From Bacteroidales bacterium (GTDB taxonomy: Bacteria > Bacteroidota > Bacteroidia > Bacteroidales > Tenuifilaceae), in NCBI GenBank assembly GCA_008933525.1, contig WBUV01000045.1, forward strand, positions 1 to 13,043: a stretch of 13,043 nt of DNA, given 5' to 3'. Position numbers and translations under genes: made by a program. The notes beneath the pieces are model-generated. The model ran no database searches. It saw only the letters and a list, made by a program, of their open reading frames with translations, and had not been told where the DNA came from. Positions 1-8,131 of this stretch are shown here, one piece after another. Within the stretch, counting starts at the first letter, position 1, and each line of letters opens with the position of its first letter.

Positions 1-518
1 ATAAAGAACACGCAAAAGAAATTGCTACTTTGTTCGACACCCACTACATTAAAACAAATTTTGGAACAGATATTTATGGAACTGAATACAGCGCTGTTCT
101 TAAAAACATTTACGCCATTGCTGCCGGCATAGCGCATGGCTTAGGCTATGGCGATAACTTCTTATCGGTTCTTATTAGCAACTCGCAACGCGAAATAGAG
201 AGGTTCCTCAAAAAGACATACCCTAGCAAGCGTAGGATGAGCACATCGGCATACCTTGGTGATTTGCTCGTAACCACCTATTCTCAGTTTAGCCGCAACA
301 GAACTTTTGGAACGATGATAGGAAAAGGTTACTCTGTAAAATCAACCATGCTGGAAATGAACATGATAGCCGAAGGGTACAACGCATCGAAATGTATCAA
401 AGAGATCAACTCTAAGTATAACGTTAAAATGCCTATTGCCGATGCGGTATACAACATCCTTTACGAAAACATTTCGCCTGCCATTGAAATGAAACTTCTT
501 ACAAACAAATTAAAGTAA
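1..518 (+). CDS. gpsA: Glycerol-3-phosphate dehydrogenase [NAD(P)+], C-terminal part (5' truncated by window edge)
   Basis: This enzyme reduces dihydroxyacetone phosphate to sn-glycerol 3-phosphate, the backbone of phospholipids, in the cytoplasm. The reading frame is open from base 3 with no start of its own (KEHAKEIATLF...), so the N-terminal NAD-binding domain lies outside the window. The visible part is the all-helical substrate-binding domain. AVLKNIYAIAAGIAHGLGYGDN carries the family's catalytic lysine, and YLGDLLVTTYSQFSRNRTFG matches the G-D-L-x-x-T...SRNRxFG signature. The Y/F-S-Q-F-S-R-N version and the lengthened preceding segment fit Bacteroidota GpsA, as I know the family. An internal TTG at 30 is not a real start. 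pgi follows 39 bp later on the same strand with no terminator between, so the two are probably cotranscribed. Identification is confident. Confidence 0.95.
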   Translation, partial: KEHAKEIATLFDTHYIKTNFGTDIYGTEYSAVLKNIYAIAAGIAHGLGYGDNFLSVLISNSQREIERFLKKTYPSKRRMSTSAYLGDLLVTTYSQFSRNRTFGTMIGKGYSVKSTMLEMNMIAEGYNASKCIKEINSKYNVKMPIADAVYNILYENISPAIEMKLLTNKLK

Positions 519-557
519 ACTCTCATTAAGCATATTAATCAATAAAACACTTTAAAT

Positions 558-1904
558 ATGAGCGAACTCAAAGTTAACTTAAACAATATCATGGACTTTG
601 TGAGCAAAGAGGAAATTAACTCGCTTAAAAGTACAATCGAGGAGAGCCAATTAAGATTGGAGCAAAAAACTGGAAAAGGTAACGATTTCCTAGGTTGGCT
701 TTCGCTGCCAACTAGCATAACAAGCACTCAGATTTCGGAAATCGAAAAGGTTGCCAAAGATTTACGCGAAAAAAGCGAAGTTGTTGTTGTAATAGGCATT
801 GGAGGATCGTACCTAGGAGCAAAAGCTGTACTTGAAGCTCTAGGAAATAGTTTTTCGCAGTTACAGGACAATGGTAATCCACACGTAATATTTGCCGGAC
901 AAAATATTTGCGAAGATTACCACTCAGAATTATTGCAATTGCTAAACAATAAAAAATATTCCATCGTTGTAATTTCAAAATCGGGAACCACAACTGAGCC
1001 TGCAATTGCATTTAGAATACTAAAACAACACCTTGAGAATTCGGTGGGAAAATCGGAAGCAGCAAGCCGTATTGTTGCTATTACCGATCAATCGAAAGGT
1101 GCACTTCGAAAATTAGCTGATGCAGAAGGATACAGAACCTTTATAATTCCCGATGATGTAGGAGGCAGATACTCTGTGCTGACACCTGTTGGTTTGCTCC
1201 CTATCGCCATTGCAGGTTTTGATATAAGGAAAATGGTTGAAGGCGCTGCTGTTGCCGAGGAAAAAACATCGTCAAAAGTTGCCTTTGAGGCAAATGCAGC
1301 ATGCTCCTATGTTGCAGCAAGGAACGCCCTTTACAAAAGAGGAAAGAATGTTGAAATAATGGTGAACTACACACCAAAACTACACTACCTAACCGAATGG
1401 TGGAAACAACTCTACGGTGAAAGCGAAGGGAAAGAGAACAAAGGCATATTCCCAGCTGGTGTCGATTTTACATCCGACCTTCACTCAATGGGGCAATACA
1501 TCCAAGAAGGCGAACGCATGATTTTCGAAACGGTTATCTCCGTAGAAAAGCCTGCAAGCAAACTCATTGTTCCCAATGATCCTGAAAATCTTGATCAGCT
1601 AAACTTTCTATCCGGCAAACGCTACTCCGAAGTAAACAAGATGGCCGAGTTAGGAACAATTGTAGCACATAACGATGGTGGAGTGCCATGCATTTCGATA
1701 ACCATCCCTGAATTAAGTCCATACTGGGTAGGTTATCTTCTATACTTCTTTGAGAGAGCCTGTGCAATAAGTGGTTATACGCTTGATGTAAATCCTTTCG
1801 ATCAACCAGGTGTTGAAGCTTACAAGAAAAACATGTTTGCACTATTAGGCAAACCTGGATTTGAAGAACAGAGCAAGGTGCTGAAGAAACGATTAGGAAT
1901 TTAA
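558..1904 (+). CDS. pgi: Glucose-6-phosphate isomerase (short bacterial type)
   Basis: This cytoplasmic enzyme interconverts glucose 6-phosphate and fructose 6-phosphate at the top of glycolysis and gluconeogenesis. At 448 residues it belongs to the short (about 450 aa) class typical of Firmicutes and Bacteroidota rather than the 550-aa E. coli type. The sugar-phosphate-binding SIS folds are seen as [14 protein letters not shown] and [12 protein letters not shown], followed by [14 protein letters not shown]. The expected catalytic residues are present: Glu288 in YGESEGK, His309 in [11 protein letters not shown] and Lys423 in [10 protein letters not shown]. The ATG at 558 is the first in-frame start and gives a normal N-terminus; no clear Shine-Dalgarno is visible, as usual in this phylum. 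It lies 39 bp after gpsA, a pairing seen in many Bacteroidales, and is closed by the hairpin at 1913-1940. Confidence 0.97.
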   Translation: MSELKVNLNNIMDFVSKEEINSLKSTIEESQLRLEQKTGKGNDFLGWLSLPTSITSTQISEIEKVAKDLREKSEVVVVIGIGGSYLGAKAVLEALGNSFSQLQDNGNPHVIFAGQNICEDYHSELLQLLNNKKYSIVVISKSGTTTEPAIAFRILKQHLENSVGKSEAASRIVAITDQSKGALRKLADAEGYRTFIIPDDVGGRYSVLTPVGLLPIAIAGFDIRKMVEGAAVAEEKTSSKVAFEANAACSYVAARNALYKRGKNVEIMVNYTPKLHYLTEWWKQLYGESEGKENKGIFPAGVDFTSDLHSMGQYIQEGERMIFETVISVEKPASKLIVPNDPENLDQLNFLSGKRYSEVNKMAELGTIVAHNDGGVPCISITIPELSPYWVGYLLYFFERACAISGYTLDVNPFDQPGVEAYKKNMFALLGKPGFEEQSKVLKKRLGI

Positions 1905-1912
1905 AGTAATGT

Positions 1913-1940
1913 AAAAGGAGAGGCAAATACCTCTCCTTTT
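1913..1940. terminator. Bidirectional intrinsic terminator between pgi and the beta-barrel gene
   Basis: A perfect 11-bp stem (AAAAGGAGAGG, 1913-1923, and CCTCTCCTTTT, 1930-1940) encloses a 6-base loop (CAAATA). Each strand reads GC-rich stem followed by a T-run, so it can end pgi from the left and the converging minus-strand gene (stop at 1963) from the right. Confidence 0.9.
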
Positions 1941-1962
1941 ATTTTGAAAACACACTAACTAA

Positions 1963-2502
1963 TTAAAAAGCAAAACCTATTGCAAATCCAATGCGAGTTC
2001 GGAAACCCTCAAATTTGCCTGTATCAAAAGTATCAGTTCCAGATTTTACTTCAACTTTGCCAGAACCATAATGTCCACCAAAAAATAGATCCATTGTAAA
2101 CCCAGACTTAGTAATCCATTGACGACCAATTGCTAAACCTCCACCAATATTTGAATAAGTTGCCTTGTCGGCATCAGCTTTAAGGCTAAAGTTTTGATAA
2201 CGAACATAAGGTGCTAGGTAAAAACCATCGATCGCGTTTCCTTTTGGGTAAAAACGATACTCTGGAGTTAAGATTAGTCCTGTAAATTTTGTATCCTCTA
2301 CGCTGTAATTAAGGTAAGCAACGCCCAATTGACCCGACATGTTATCGTTAAACTCTCTCTCGTAAAAAATAGATCCTGTACCAACAATAAGACTTAGGGT
2401 GTTCACTTTAACAACATTCTTCTCTTCAGAAACATTTGATTCTTGAGCAAATGCAGGGATTGCAAGTAAGCCAACTAGGGCTAAAACGATAATTTTTTTC
2501 AT
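1963..2502 (-). CDS. Small outer-membrane beta-barrel protein, function unknown
   Basis: This 179-residue protein begins with a clear Sec signal peptide (MKKIIVLALVGLLAIPAFAQ, cleavage likely after AFA). The mature part is rich in alternating hydrophobic and aromatic strands separated by short polar turns (for example IFYEREF, GQLGVAYLNYSV, FYLAPYVRYQNFSL, FTMDLFFGGHYGSG, RTRIGFAIGFAF) and ends in Phe. This is the usual pattern of an outer-membrane barrel of about eight strands. It resembles the DUF3575/OmpA-barrel-like small porin families of Bacteroidota, but I cannot assign it to one with certainty. The ATG at 2502 gives a perfect signal peptide. It appears monocistronic, bounded by the bidirectional terminator downstream and the M6 gene's terminator upstream. 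No substrate or partner can be inferred. Confidence 0.75.
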   Translation of the reverse strand: MKKIIVLALVGLLAIPAFAQESNVSEEKNVVKVNTLSLIVGTGSIFYEREFNDNMSGQLGVAYLNYSVEDTKFTGLILTPEYRFYPKGNAIDGFYLAPYVRYQNFSLKADADKATYSNIGGGLAIGRQWITKSGFTMDLFFGGHYGSGKVEVKSGTDTFDTGKFEGFRTRIGFAIGFAF

Positions 2503-2528
2503 AATGATTTAAATAGTTTAGTTTGACA

Positions 2529-2540
2529 GTTTAATTAAAC
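2529..2540. promoter_or_regulatory. 12-bp perfect palindrome upstream of the beta-barrel gene
   Basis: GTTTAATTAAAC is a perfect palindrome 27 bp upstream of the beta-barrel start codon, in a 100-bp intergenic stretch. On the coding strand it is followed by three AAACT words. No TAnnTTTG promoter element is visible here, so this may be part of a differently regulated promoter or an operator. At this AT content the match could also be chance. Confidence 0.3.
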
Positions 2541-2570
2541 AATTCTTGTGCCAGAATTCTATAATAATGA

Positions 2571-2596
2571 AAAAAGGAGCATTTCTGCTCCTTTTT
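2571..2596 (-). terminator. Intrinsic terminator of the M6 peptidase gene
   Basis: A 10-bp perfect stem (AAAAAGGAGC, 2571-2580; GCTCCTTTTT, 2587-2596) with a 6-base loop that can close by one further A-T pair lies 7 bp beyond the M6 peptidase stop codon. On the minus strand it reads as a GC stem running into a T-tract. The plus-strand reading also ends in T5. Confidence 0.88.
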
Positions 2597-2603
2597 AACA
2601 TTT

Positions 2604-5012
2604 TTATCTCGAAATAATTAACTTTTGAGTTTTCTTCAGTTGATTTTTGCTATCGCTGAAATTAACAGTATACAAGTAAACCCCCGACGAAAGTTCATTT
2701 TTACTAAATGGGATAACACTTTCACCTTCCTCTAAACGCATTTGCTCAAAACCACCAACTCGCTGCCCCAACATATTGTAAATATCAACGCTAACGGTTC
2801 CTGCTTTGGGTAAATTGAATTTAAAATTCCCTTCAGTTGAAATTGGATTTGGGTAAACTCCAACCTTAAAGGTGTCCTGAGCGAAAGTCTCCACATCGGT
2901 TGGTGCGGAACCAATAATTGCACGAATCAGAAAATTATAACTCAGCGAAGCATTCAGTTCCGTGAGCTGTTTCCAGCTGCCGCCCGAGTAAATCCATGCA
3001 CCCTTTCCTGAAACCATTGGGCCAGCATCGGTAGCCAAAGGATACCCTGCAGTTGTAGTAACAGTATAACCAACCCAATAATCTTTGTTTGATTTAATCT
3101 CAAGAGGTTGTGATAATGTATGCGAAGTCCAAGCATCGAAAAGAGCAGCAGGCTCACTTTGAGAATAAGTAGTTGAATTTATGGCAGGAGTTGCACCAGC
3201 ATTAACCTCCCATATCTTCACGGTTTCCCCACTGGTAACATCCGATCCACTGTTTCCATTCAAGTAGAAATCAACCTTAATAATTTTTCGGCCAATTAGA
3301 TTTGTTAGTTCGGCCGCTGTAAATTTTGTTGCAACCGTAAGCGTAGTAGCACCAGCACCTATTCCGCTAGCCAAACCTTTATCGTTCCTCAACACAACAT
3401 AAGGAAGGAAATCGATAGCAACATCGAACGAAATGGCTGAACCTGCAGTGGTAACATTTGAAATCTTAAGGCCACCCGCACTGCCATCGTTTAGGAAACT
3501 ACTTGGATTTGTTTGATCGTTGATAGCCGTTCGGCTGTATGCCGAGTTGAAAGTAGCGCTATTCAATGTTCCATTAACAGTGGTTGTTCCCCCAGGTCGG
3601 TAAATGTAAACTTCATCTGGGGGGCCATCGGCATTGCCTATTCCTTCGTAAAGCGAGTTTATTCTATAAACTAGCATTCCATCGCTAGGTAAACCAGAGT
3701 CGTAACCTTCTCGTTTCCTATATTCCACTACAAAGTATTCCTGATATGAATTCGGAGATGGTATCATATAAACGTTCTGAGTACTTGAGGTTGATAAAGG
3801 GCTAAGGGTGTAAGTTCCAGTTTGATTAATCTGCGGAATGCTACTTATCCATCCGCCATAAAGATATTTCATGTATGCTCCCATATTCTGAGGAACATCA
3901 AGAGTTCTTTCCATAACATCCCACACTCCAACAGCATCAACGGTTACTTCTTCATCGTAATGGTACAGGTCGGGTGCTCCAACAGCGTGAAACATTTCGT
4001 GGCAGAGGGTTCCAAGATCAATCCTATTTGATCCAAAGAATTGGATCTGGAAGGTATAATCACCCACTTGTTTCCCGTTAATCGATGCCGTTTGCGAATA
4101 CAAACTCCACTGATGTGGCCAAAGCAGATCGTTCCAGGTATCATTAGTTCCAGCAACAATAAAAGAAACAACATCTACATAGCCATCGCCGTTAATATCC
4201 AGATCAAGGCCTACTGGAATGGCTGCACTAACAGCATTAACTGCATTCTTCAACAGTGTATGCTCCCTGTATGTCTTGCCCGAGGTGTTTGTAGAGCCTG
4301 TAATATTTGGGTCATAACCAATAGGATTCGTTGCAGCATTGTAAGGGCGATAATAGTTTCGATTCTGTGTATCGGTATACCAAACAACATTTCCGCCTGT
4401 AGGTGCTGGATAAAACGTGGAATTAACAGTAAATTTATTATAGGAAACCTTACTGTAGTAATCCTTTACTGATTCGGTTGTATTATTGTAAACTGTTTCG
4501 TAGTACGAAACAGCTTCAGTAGCAGGAGCATCGTCGGCAAATTTTATAAAAATTACCACGTTATTCATTGTCACATCGGCATTTGTACTGATAGGCCGAA
4601 TGCCATTGGCAACTTTACTTTCCGAAATATCAATAAAGTGATTATTCACTTTCATTCGGGCACGTCTTTGAGCATATCGCTCCTTGGAGATGTTAGCATT
4701 AGGCTTAAGCGATTTAGTTGACGAAGGCTTAACCTTTCCAACCACATATTCTGAGGCCGACAAATCGCCATTAATTTCAACAGCATAAACGTAATAACCT
4801 GTTTTGGGGTGCTGAATTATGGTATATCCTTCTGAATCGTGGAGCCAATTATGAAACTCATCGCCACTTGCAAAGCAGGCAACTATTGCACCATCGGGCT
4901 GAGTTACCGTTACAGGCATATTATACTTAGGAGCAGCATTCAAATACAAAGCAAAGAATAAACCCTGCAGCAGTAACAAAATGCCTTTTTTTAATTGTAA
5001 AGTATGTTTCAT
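2604..5012 (-). CDS. Secreted M6-family metallopeptidase with T9SS type A sorting domain
   Basis: This is a large (802 aa) exported zinc protease. Residues 1-26 form a signal peptide ending in LNAA. Residues about 30-150 are the N-terminal pro-region common to Bacteroidota M6 proteins (MPVTVTQPDG, HDSEGYTI). The peptidase domain follows (about 150-450), with a Ca-binding-type loop DINGDGYVD (272-280) and the zinc site HEMFHAVGAPD (338-348): His338, catalytic Glu339, His342 and Asp348 fit the M6 HExxHxxGxxD pattern. Residues about 536-700 form a beta-sandwich module (AAELTNLIGRKIIKVDFYL...KDYWVGYTV) of a kind found in other secreted Bacteroidota peptidases. Residues 719-802 are a T9SS C-terminal domain: VYPNP, VDIYNMLGQRV, LSSGVYLYTV and a basic end KKTQKLIISR. 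The protein should therefore cross the outer membrane by type IX secretion and be anchored or released. The gene lies 22 bp after the lipoprotein gene, probably in one transcript. The substrate is unknown. It is family-related to immune inhibitor A, but a role in virulence cannot be claimed. Confidence 0.93.
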   Translation of the reverse strand: MKHTLQLKKGILLLLQGLFFALYLNAAPKYNMPVTVTQPDGAIVACFASGDEFHNWLHDSEGYTIIQHPKTGYYVYAVEINGDLSASEYVVGKVKPSSTKSLKPNANISKERYAQRRARMKVNNHFIDISESKVANGIRPISTNADVTMNNVVIFIKFADDAPATEAVSYYETVYNNTTESVKDYYSKVSYNKFTVNSTFYPAPTGGNVVWYTDTQNRNYYRPYNAATNPIGYDPNITGSTNTSGKTYREHTLLKNAVNAVSAAIPVGLDLDINGDGYVDVVSFIVAGTNDTWNDLLWPHQWSLYSQTASINGKQVGDYTFQIQFFGSNRIDLGTLCHEMFHAVGAPDLYHYDEEVTVDAVGVWDVMERTLDVPQNMGAYMKYLYGGWISSIPQINQTGTYTLSPLSTSSTQNVYMIPSPNSYQEYFVVEYRKREGYDSGLPSDGMLVYRINSLYEGIGNADGPPDEVYIYRPGGTTTVNGTLNSATFNSAYSRTAINDQTNPSSFLNDGSAGGLKISNVTTAGSAISFDVAIDFLPYVVLRNDKGLASGIGAGATTLTVATKFTAAELTNLIGRKIIKVDFYLNGNSGSDVTSGETVKIWEVNAGATPAINSTTYSQSEPAALFDAWTSHTLSQPLEIKSNKDYWVGYTVTTTAGYPLATDAGPMVSGKGAWIYSGGSWKQLTELNASLSYNFLIRAIIGSAPTDVETFAQDTFKVGVYPNPISTEGNFKFNLPKAGTVSVDIYNMLGQRVGGFEQMRLEEGESVIPFSKNELSSGVYLYTVNFSDSKNQLKKTQKLIISR

Positions 5013-5034
5013 TGTATATCAGATTAAATTCAAA

Positions 5035-5607
5035 TTATCTCCTTTTAAGTAGTGAATCGGGAAGAAAACCATGGAACTGAATCCTGGTTGTAGAGAGGAT
5101 TTCGACAACAGAAACTTCCTGAAGTTTAACTGTATCGGTTTCGGTTTTTGACTGTGTCCATTCCTGACCGATTTGCAAGGTAATGTTCTCATTTTTAAAC
5201 CTCACAGAAATGCTCTTTGAGTCAATTTTCAAAATCTCTAAATCGGAATAACTAAAAGGTAGCTTATTAACTCCAATTAAGAGCGAAGAAACACCACCTC
5301 CAGCAGCACCTTTAAGGATTTTTCCTGTACCTAAAACCGCAACTAACGAATCAACAGCAAAATCATTACTCCTGAAAACCTGCAAATCGCGAGTTTCCTT
5401 ATTGAAGGAATAGGTTGGAGAATCGATCCTTCTTCCAGGAGGAACTTTGCCCTGCAAAACTTTCCCTTCGGAAGTTTGAAAAAACTCAATAAATGCAAAC
5501 TGATTCTGATTTTTTGCAGATTTAACCATTTTGTTTTTTGATGAGCATCCGGGCAGAATTAAAGTAATAAGCAACCCAAAGAATAATAGTTTAAGTGATC
5601 GTATCAT
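5035..5607 (-). CDS. Putative lipoprotein, unrecognised family
   Basis: I do not recognise this protein. From the ATG at 5607 it is 190 residues with a lipoprotein signal peptide: basic start (MIRSLK), hydrophobic core and lipobox LPGC with Cys21, so it should be lipid-anchored and periplasm- or surface-facing. The rest is predicted mostly beta, with a glycine-rich stretch (GTGKILKGAAGGGVSSLL) in the middle and a charged C-terminus (DSLLKRR). No catalytic motif is visible. An upstream in-frame ATG (5643) would add 12 residues, but the promoter -7 element at 5630-5637 lies downstream of it, so transcripts would not contain that start. The gene is followed 22 bp later by the T9SS-exported M6 peptidase with no terminator between. 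A partner, inhibitor or envelope tether for that peptidase is possible, but this rests on position only. Confidence 0.7.
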   Translation of the reverse strand: MIRSLKLLFFGLLITLILPGCSSKNKMVKSAKNQNQFAFIEFFQTSEGKVLQGKVPPGRRIDSPTYSFNKETRDLQVFRSNDFAVDSLVAVLGTGKILKGAAGGGVSSLLIGVNKLPFSYSDLEILKIDSKSISVRFKNENITLQIGQEWTQSKTETDTVKLQEVSVVEILSTTRIQFHGFLPDSLLKRR

Positions 5608-5629
5608 TATTTTTTTGTTTGGAAGTATA

Positions 5630-5662
5630 CAAATATATGACAATTATTAATGAGGTTTCCAA
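5630..5662 (-). promoter_or_regulatory. Bacteroidota-type promoter for the lipoprotein-M6 peptidase pair
   Basis: On the minus strand TATATTTG (5637-5630) matches the -7 consensus TAnnTTTG exactly, with TTG (5662-5660) 22 bp upstream as the -33 element. Transcription should start near 5623, a little before the ATG at 5607 and after the alternative ATG at 5643, which fixes the start choice. Confidence 0.65.
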
Positions 5663-5700
5663 TAAAAGACAAGATTAACATTTACCAAAACATGATTATA

Positions 5701-5733
5701 TAAAACAAAAGAGACGAACAGTTAGTTCGCCTC
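5701..5733 (-). terminator. Intrinsic terminator of the lytic transglycosylase gene
   Basis: On the minus strand GAGGCGAAC (5733-5725), a 5-base loop, and GTTCGTCTC (5719-5711) form a 9-bp stem with one G-U pair, followed directly by TTTTGTTTTA. On the plus strand the same position is an A-C mismatch, so the element is directional and serves the minus-strand gene ending at 5757. Confidence 0.8.
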
Positions 5734-5756
5734 CTCAAAAAAGCATATAATAATGG

Positions 5757-7088
5757 CTATGATTTTTTACTATTCTCTCCCTTTATACCCATTTTATTAG
5801 CAGTTCGCTCAGGTATATAAATCACAAGTTTCTGCCCTATCCTAATAAGATTCCTCCTTATATTATTCCACGATCTTAACTGTCCCACTGAAACTCCGTG
5901 CCTCTCGGCAATGCTTCCTAGCACATCTCCCTCCTTAACCTTATAAACATAGCGGACTGATCCCGGAGGAACATCGTACTGGTATGACGAGGAATATTTC
6001 GAAGGAGTAATGAGATTTTTTGGATTAAAGAAAATGCTATCCTTATAGGCAAAAATCTCTTTTTCTTTATCAATATAGCTACCCACTGCATCTAGTGGAA
6101 TTCGTAAAATATATGCGCGTTCCTTGGCAGGTATTATATCCATCTTATACTGAGGATTTAAATCGCGAAGTAGATCCAAAGGAATATTCAACACTTCGGA
6201 AACCTGCCTCAGATGTAGCATATCCTTCACCATTAAGGTATCGGTTGTAGGTGGAATATTAATCGGCTGAGGTTTGATATTATGCTCGCGATGATAGTAA
6301 TATGTATAATTAGCGGCTATAAATGCAGGTACATACCCACGAGTTTCTCGTGGCAAATAGTAATATATATCCCAATAATTCCGTTTCCCTCCCGAACGGC
6401 GAATTGCCTTATTAACGTTTCCTGGGCCACAGTTGTAAGCTGCAATTACTAAAGTCCAATCTTTATAAATTGAATAAAGATCCTTCAAAAAACGTGCAGC
6501 AGCATGACTTGCGGCAATTGGATCGCGGCGCTCATCCACATAAGAGTTTATTGTTAAGCTATACATGCGTCCTGTTCCATACATAAATTGCCATAGACCA
6601 GTTGCGCCAGCCCTAGAAACAGCTCTTGGATTCAGGGCCGATTCAATTATTGGCAAGAACCTTAGTTCTTGAGGCAACTGGTATTGATCTAGGATTTCCT
6701 CGAAAATTGGGAAGTAGTAATCCGTTAACCCGAGCATTACCTCAACCTGATCCTTTTTACGCTGAGTATAAACGTTGATAAAATTTTTGACTATGTGATT
6801 ATAGGGCAAATCAATAAGAGAGTTTATACCTTGTAATCGCTTAATATAAAAGGAATCTGGATAATCGGCAAGTCCAATGCTGTCGGACTCAATACCTATT
6901 ACAAGGCTATTTGAATCGACTGATTGCTGAACATACCAAAGATTTAAAAGACTATCGAGATTTCCGTTAATTTCCTCATCAAGTATTTTGTCGGCAATTA
7001 TTGTATCGAGAACCGAAGTGTTATTATTTTGTGCCTTAACCTCAACCAAAACAACCGCAAGCACAAATAACATTAAAATTTTCTTCAT
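5757..7088 (-). CDS. LysM-containing lytic murein transglycosylase (MltD-like)
   Basis: This enzyme cleaves the MurNAc-GlcNAc bond of peptidoglycan in the periplasm with formation of 1,6-anhydro ends. From the ATG at 7088 it has 443 residues and a signal peptide (MKKILMLFVLAVVLVEVKAQ). The SLT domain shows the catalytic Glu149 in LPIIESALNP, then SRAGATGLWQFM, and AAYNCGPGNVNKAI, all diagnostic of the MltD/family 1 lysozyme-like fold. A degenerate LysM-like segment (VSEVLNIPLDLLRDLNPQ) precedes a clear C-terminal LysM (about 379-424: YKVKEGDVLGSIAERHGVSV...IGQKLVIYIP) for glycan binding. A longer in-frame start at 7127 is rejected because it falls inside the -7 promoter element. The gene is last in the parA-parB-DUF5683-transglycosylase series, a conserved order in Bacteroidales, and has its own promoter and terminator. 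Confidence 0.92.
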   Translation of the reverse strand: MKKILMLFVLAVVLVEVKAQNNNTSVLDTIIADKILDEEINGNLDSLLNLWYVQQSVDSNSLVIGIESDSIGLADYPDSFYIKRLQGINSLIDLPYNHIVKNFINVYTQRKKDQVEVMLGLTDYYFPIFEEILDQYQLPQELRFLPIIESALNPRAVSRAGATGLWQFMYGTGRMYSLTINSYVDERRDPIAASHAAARFLKDLYSIYKDWTLVIAAYNCGPGNVNKAIRRSGGKRNYWDIYYYLPRETRGYVPAFIAANYTYYYHREHNIKPQPINIPPTTDTLMVKDMLHLRQVSEVLNIPLDLLRDLNPQYKMDIIPAKERAYILRIPLDAVGSYIDKEKEIFAYKDSIFFNPKNLITPSKYSSSYQYDVPPGSVRYVYKVKEGDVLGSIAERHGVSVGQLRSWNNIRRNLIRIGQKLVIYIPERTANKMGIKGENSKKS

Positions 7089-7124
7089 AGGAGTAGAATT
7101 TCGTTTGATTATAATTCTAGGAAA

Positions 7125-7157
7125 CAAATATAGCTAGGATAATACGACAAAAACAAA
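7125..7157 (-). promoter_or_regulatory. Bacteroidota-type promoter for the lytic transglycosylase
   Basis: On the minus strand TATATTTG (7132-7125) matches TAnnTTTG exactly and TTTG (7157-7154) lies 21 bp upstream. The element overlaps the longer possible start at 7127 and so supports translation from the ATG at 7088. It allows expression independent of the upstream parAB genes. Confidence 0.65.
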
Positions 7158-7182
7158 TAAAAACGACTAATTCTGTTGAATA

Positions 7183-8052
7183 CTAAAACGAGAACCTACA
7201 TGAAATGCCCAGAACTGGCGCATTGTAGCCTGTGCTAGCTATATCAGAATTTATAAGTGTTGGTTCCACCTTGAAGCCTAAATTATCATTTACATTCCAA
7301 TCGTACAAATGCGCATCAACATTTGCATCGAGAATATTCAGTACATAGATTGCTGCAAAGCCTAGAATTGCAAAATCTCTGTTTCGCCTGTAATTATCCA
7401 TGAAGTACTTTAATTCTTTGTCTGTTCTAGAATTGCCAAACTCATTCTCCGTGGAATCATCGCCATCAGTTTGTAATTTCAGTGCAGTTTTAAATCGAGT
7501 ATAACCTCTATTATTCCAACTTGCAATAAAATAGAATGTAGAAAGTCCACCGTACACAACGGGAACTTTCCAGTATTTCTTATTGTAGGTTTGTCCTAAA
7601 CCAGGAACAATCGTGGAAAATATTGTTGCAGCGGCAGGCGAATGTTTACCTTGGTTATATACATACACAGCATCGACAACACTAGCAACGTAGAAAGCAC
7701 CCGCAGCGGCATAATACAAATTTCTTGTTTGACGCTGCTCAACCATCCTCTGCTTAAACAACTCTTTGCTGGGATCATCAGCAGGCAATGCATTATACTC
7801 CGAAAGTCTATTTAAGTACTTTTTATTTGCATTCACGCCAAGATAAATCATTCCACCCATTCCACCGTAATAAATGGGTGTTTTCCAGTACTGTTTGTTA
7901 ATAATTTGACCCGAACCGGGAAGCAGATGAGAACTCAACCATACACGTGAAGTAAAATCGCGTGCTTTTGGTTCTTCTTGAGTTTTTATTTGGGCAGATA
8001 GGTTGCTACCTACAATTAAAAGCGCAAAAATCAGAATGGCCGACTTCCTCAT
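7183..8052 (-). CDS. DUF5683 family membrane-associated protein with an internally duplicated domain
   Basis: From the ATG at 8052 this is a 289-residue protein with a signal peptide (MRKSAILIFALLIVGSNLSAQ). It carries the DUF5683 hallmark twice: LLPGSGQIINKQYWKTPIYY (43-62) and IVPGLGQTYNKKYWKVPVVY (148-167). Each copy is followed by a hydrophobic segment and a second matching element (RNLYYAAAGAFYVASVVDAV, about 110-129; NRDFAILGFAAIYVLNILDA, about 224-243). The C-terminus ends in Phe (ISCRFSF), as in envelope proteins. The biochemical function of the family is unknown. The gene lies 79 bp after parB with no convincing terminator or TAnnTTTG element in the gap, so it is probably read from the parAB promoter. 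A longer start at 8097 would put 15 residues before a perfect signal peptide and is less likely. Confidence 0.85.
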   Translation of the reverse strand: MRKSAILIFALLIVGSNLSAQIKTQEEPKARDFTSRVWLSSHLLPGSGQIINKQYWKTPIYYGGMGGMIYLGVNANKKYLNRLSEYNALPADDPSKELFKQRMVEQRQTRNLYYAAAGAFYVASVVDAVYVYNQGKHSPAAATIFSTIVPGLGQTYNKKYWKVPVVYGGLSTFYFIASWNNRGYTRFKTALKLQTDGDDSTENEFGNSRTDKELKYFMDNYRRNRDFAILGFAAIYVLNILDANVDAHLYDWNVNDNLGFKVEPTLINSDIASTGYNAPVLGISCRFSF

Positions 8053-8131
8053 AAAGGTTTGTCGGCCTAACTCATATATAAAAACAATTGCATTCAAATC
8101 CTGAGGGCTATTAATTGCTTAGGGATTAAAA

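Noticed and set aside
712..1011. Minus-strand open frames opposite pgi (also 1564-1926)
   Set aside because: Both are shadows of the pgi reading frame, with low-complexity Leu/Gln/Ser-rich translations and no domain pattern.
4041..4472. 143-codon open frame on the plus strand opposite the M6 peptidase gene
   Set aside because: It is antisense to a confidently identified peptidase domain, is rich in Ile, Asn and Cys without any recognisable motif, and has no promoter or plausible start signal.
7944..7949. CACGTG core resembling the centre of a parS site, within the DUF5683 gene
   Set aside because: The flanks do not match the parS consensus TGTTTCACGTGAAACA: only 1 of 5 bases on the left and 3 of 5 on the right agree, and it lies in well-conserved coding sequence.
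8053..8131. Possible terminator between parB and the DUF5683 gene
   Set aside because: The best minus-strand hairpin (AATCC/GGATT with an internal loop) has a short broken stem and no adjacent T-tract, so read-through is more likely.
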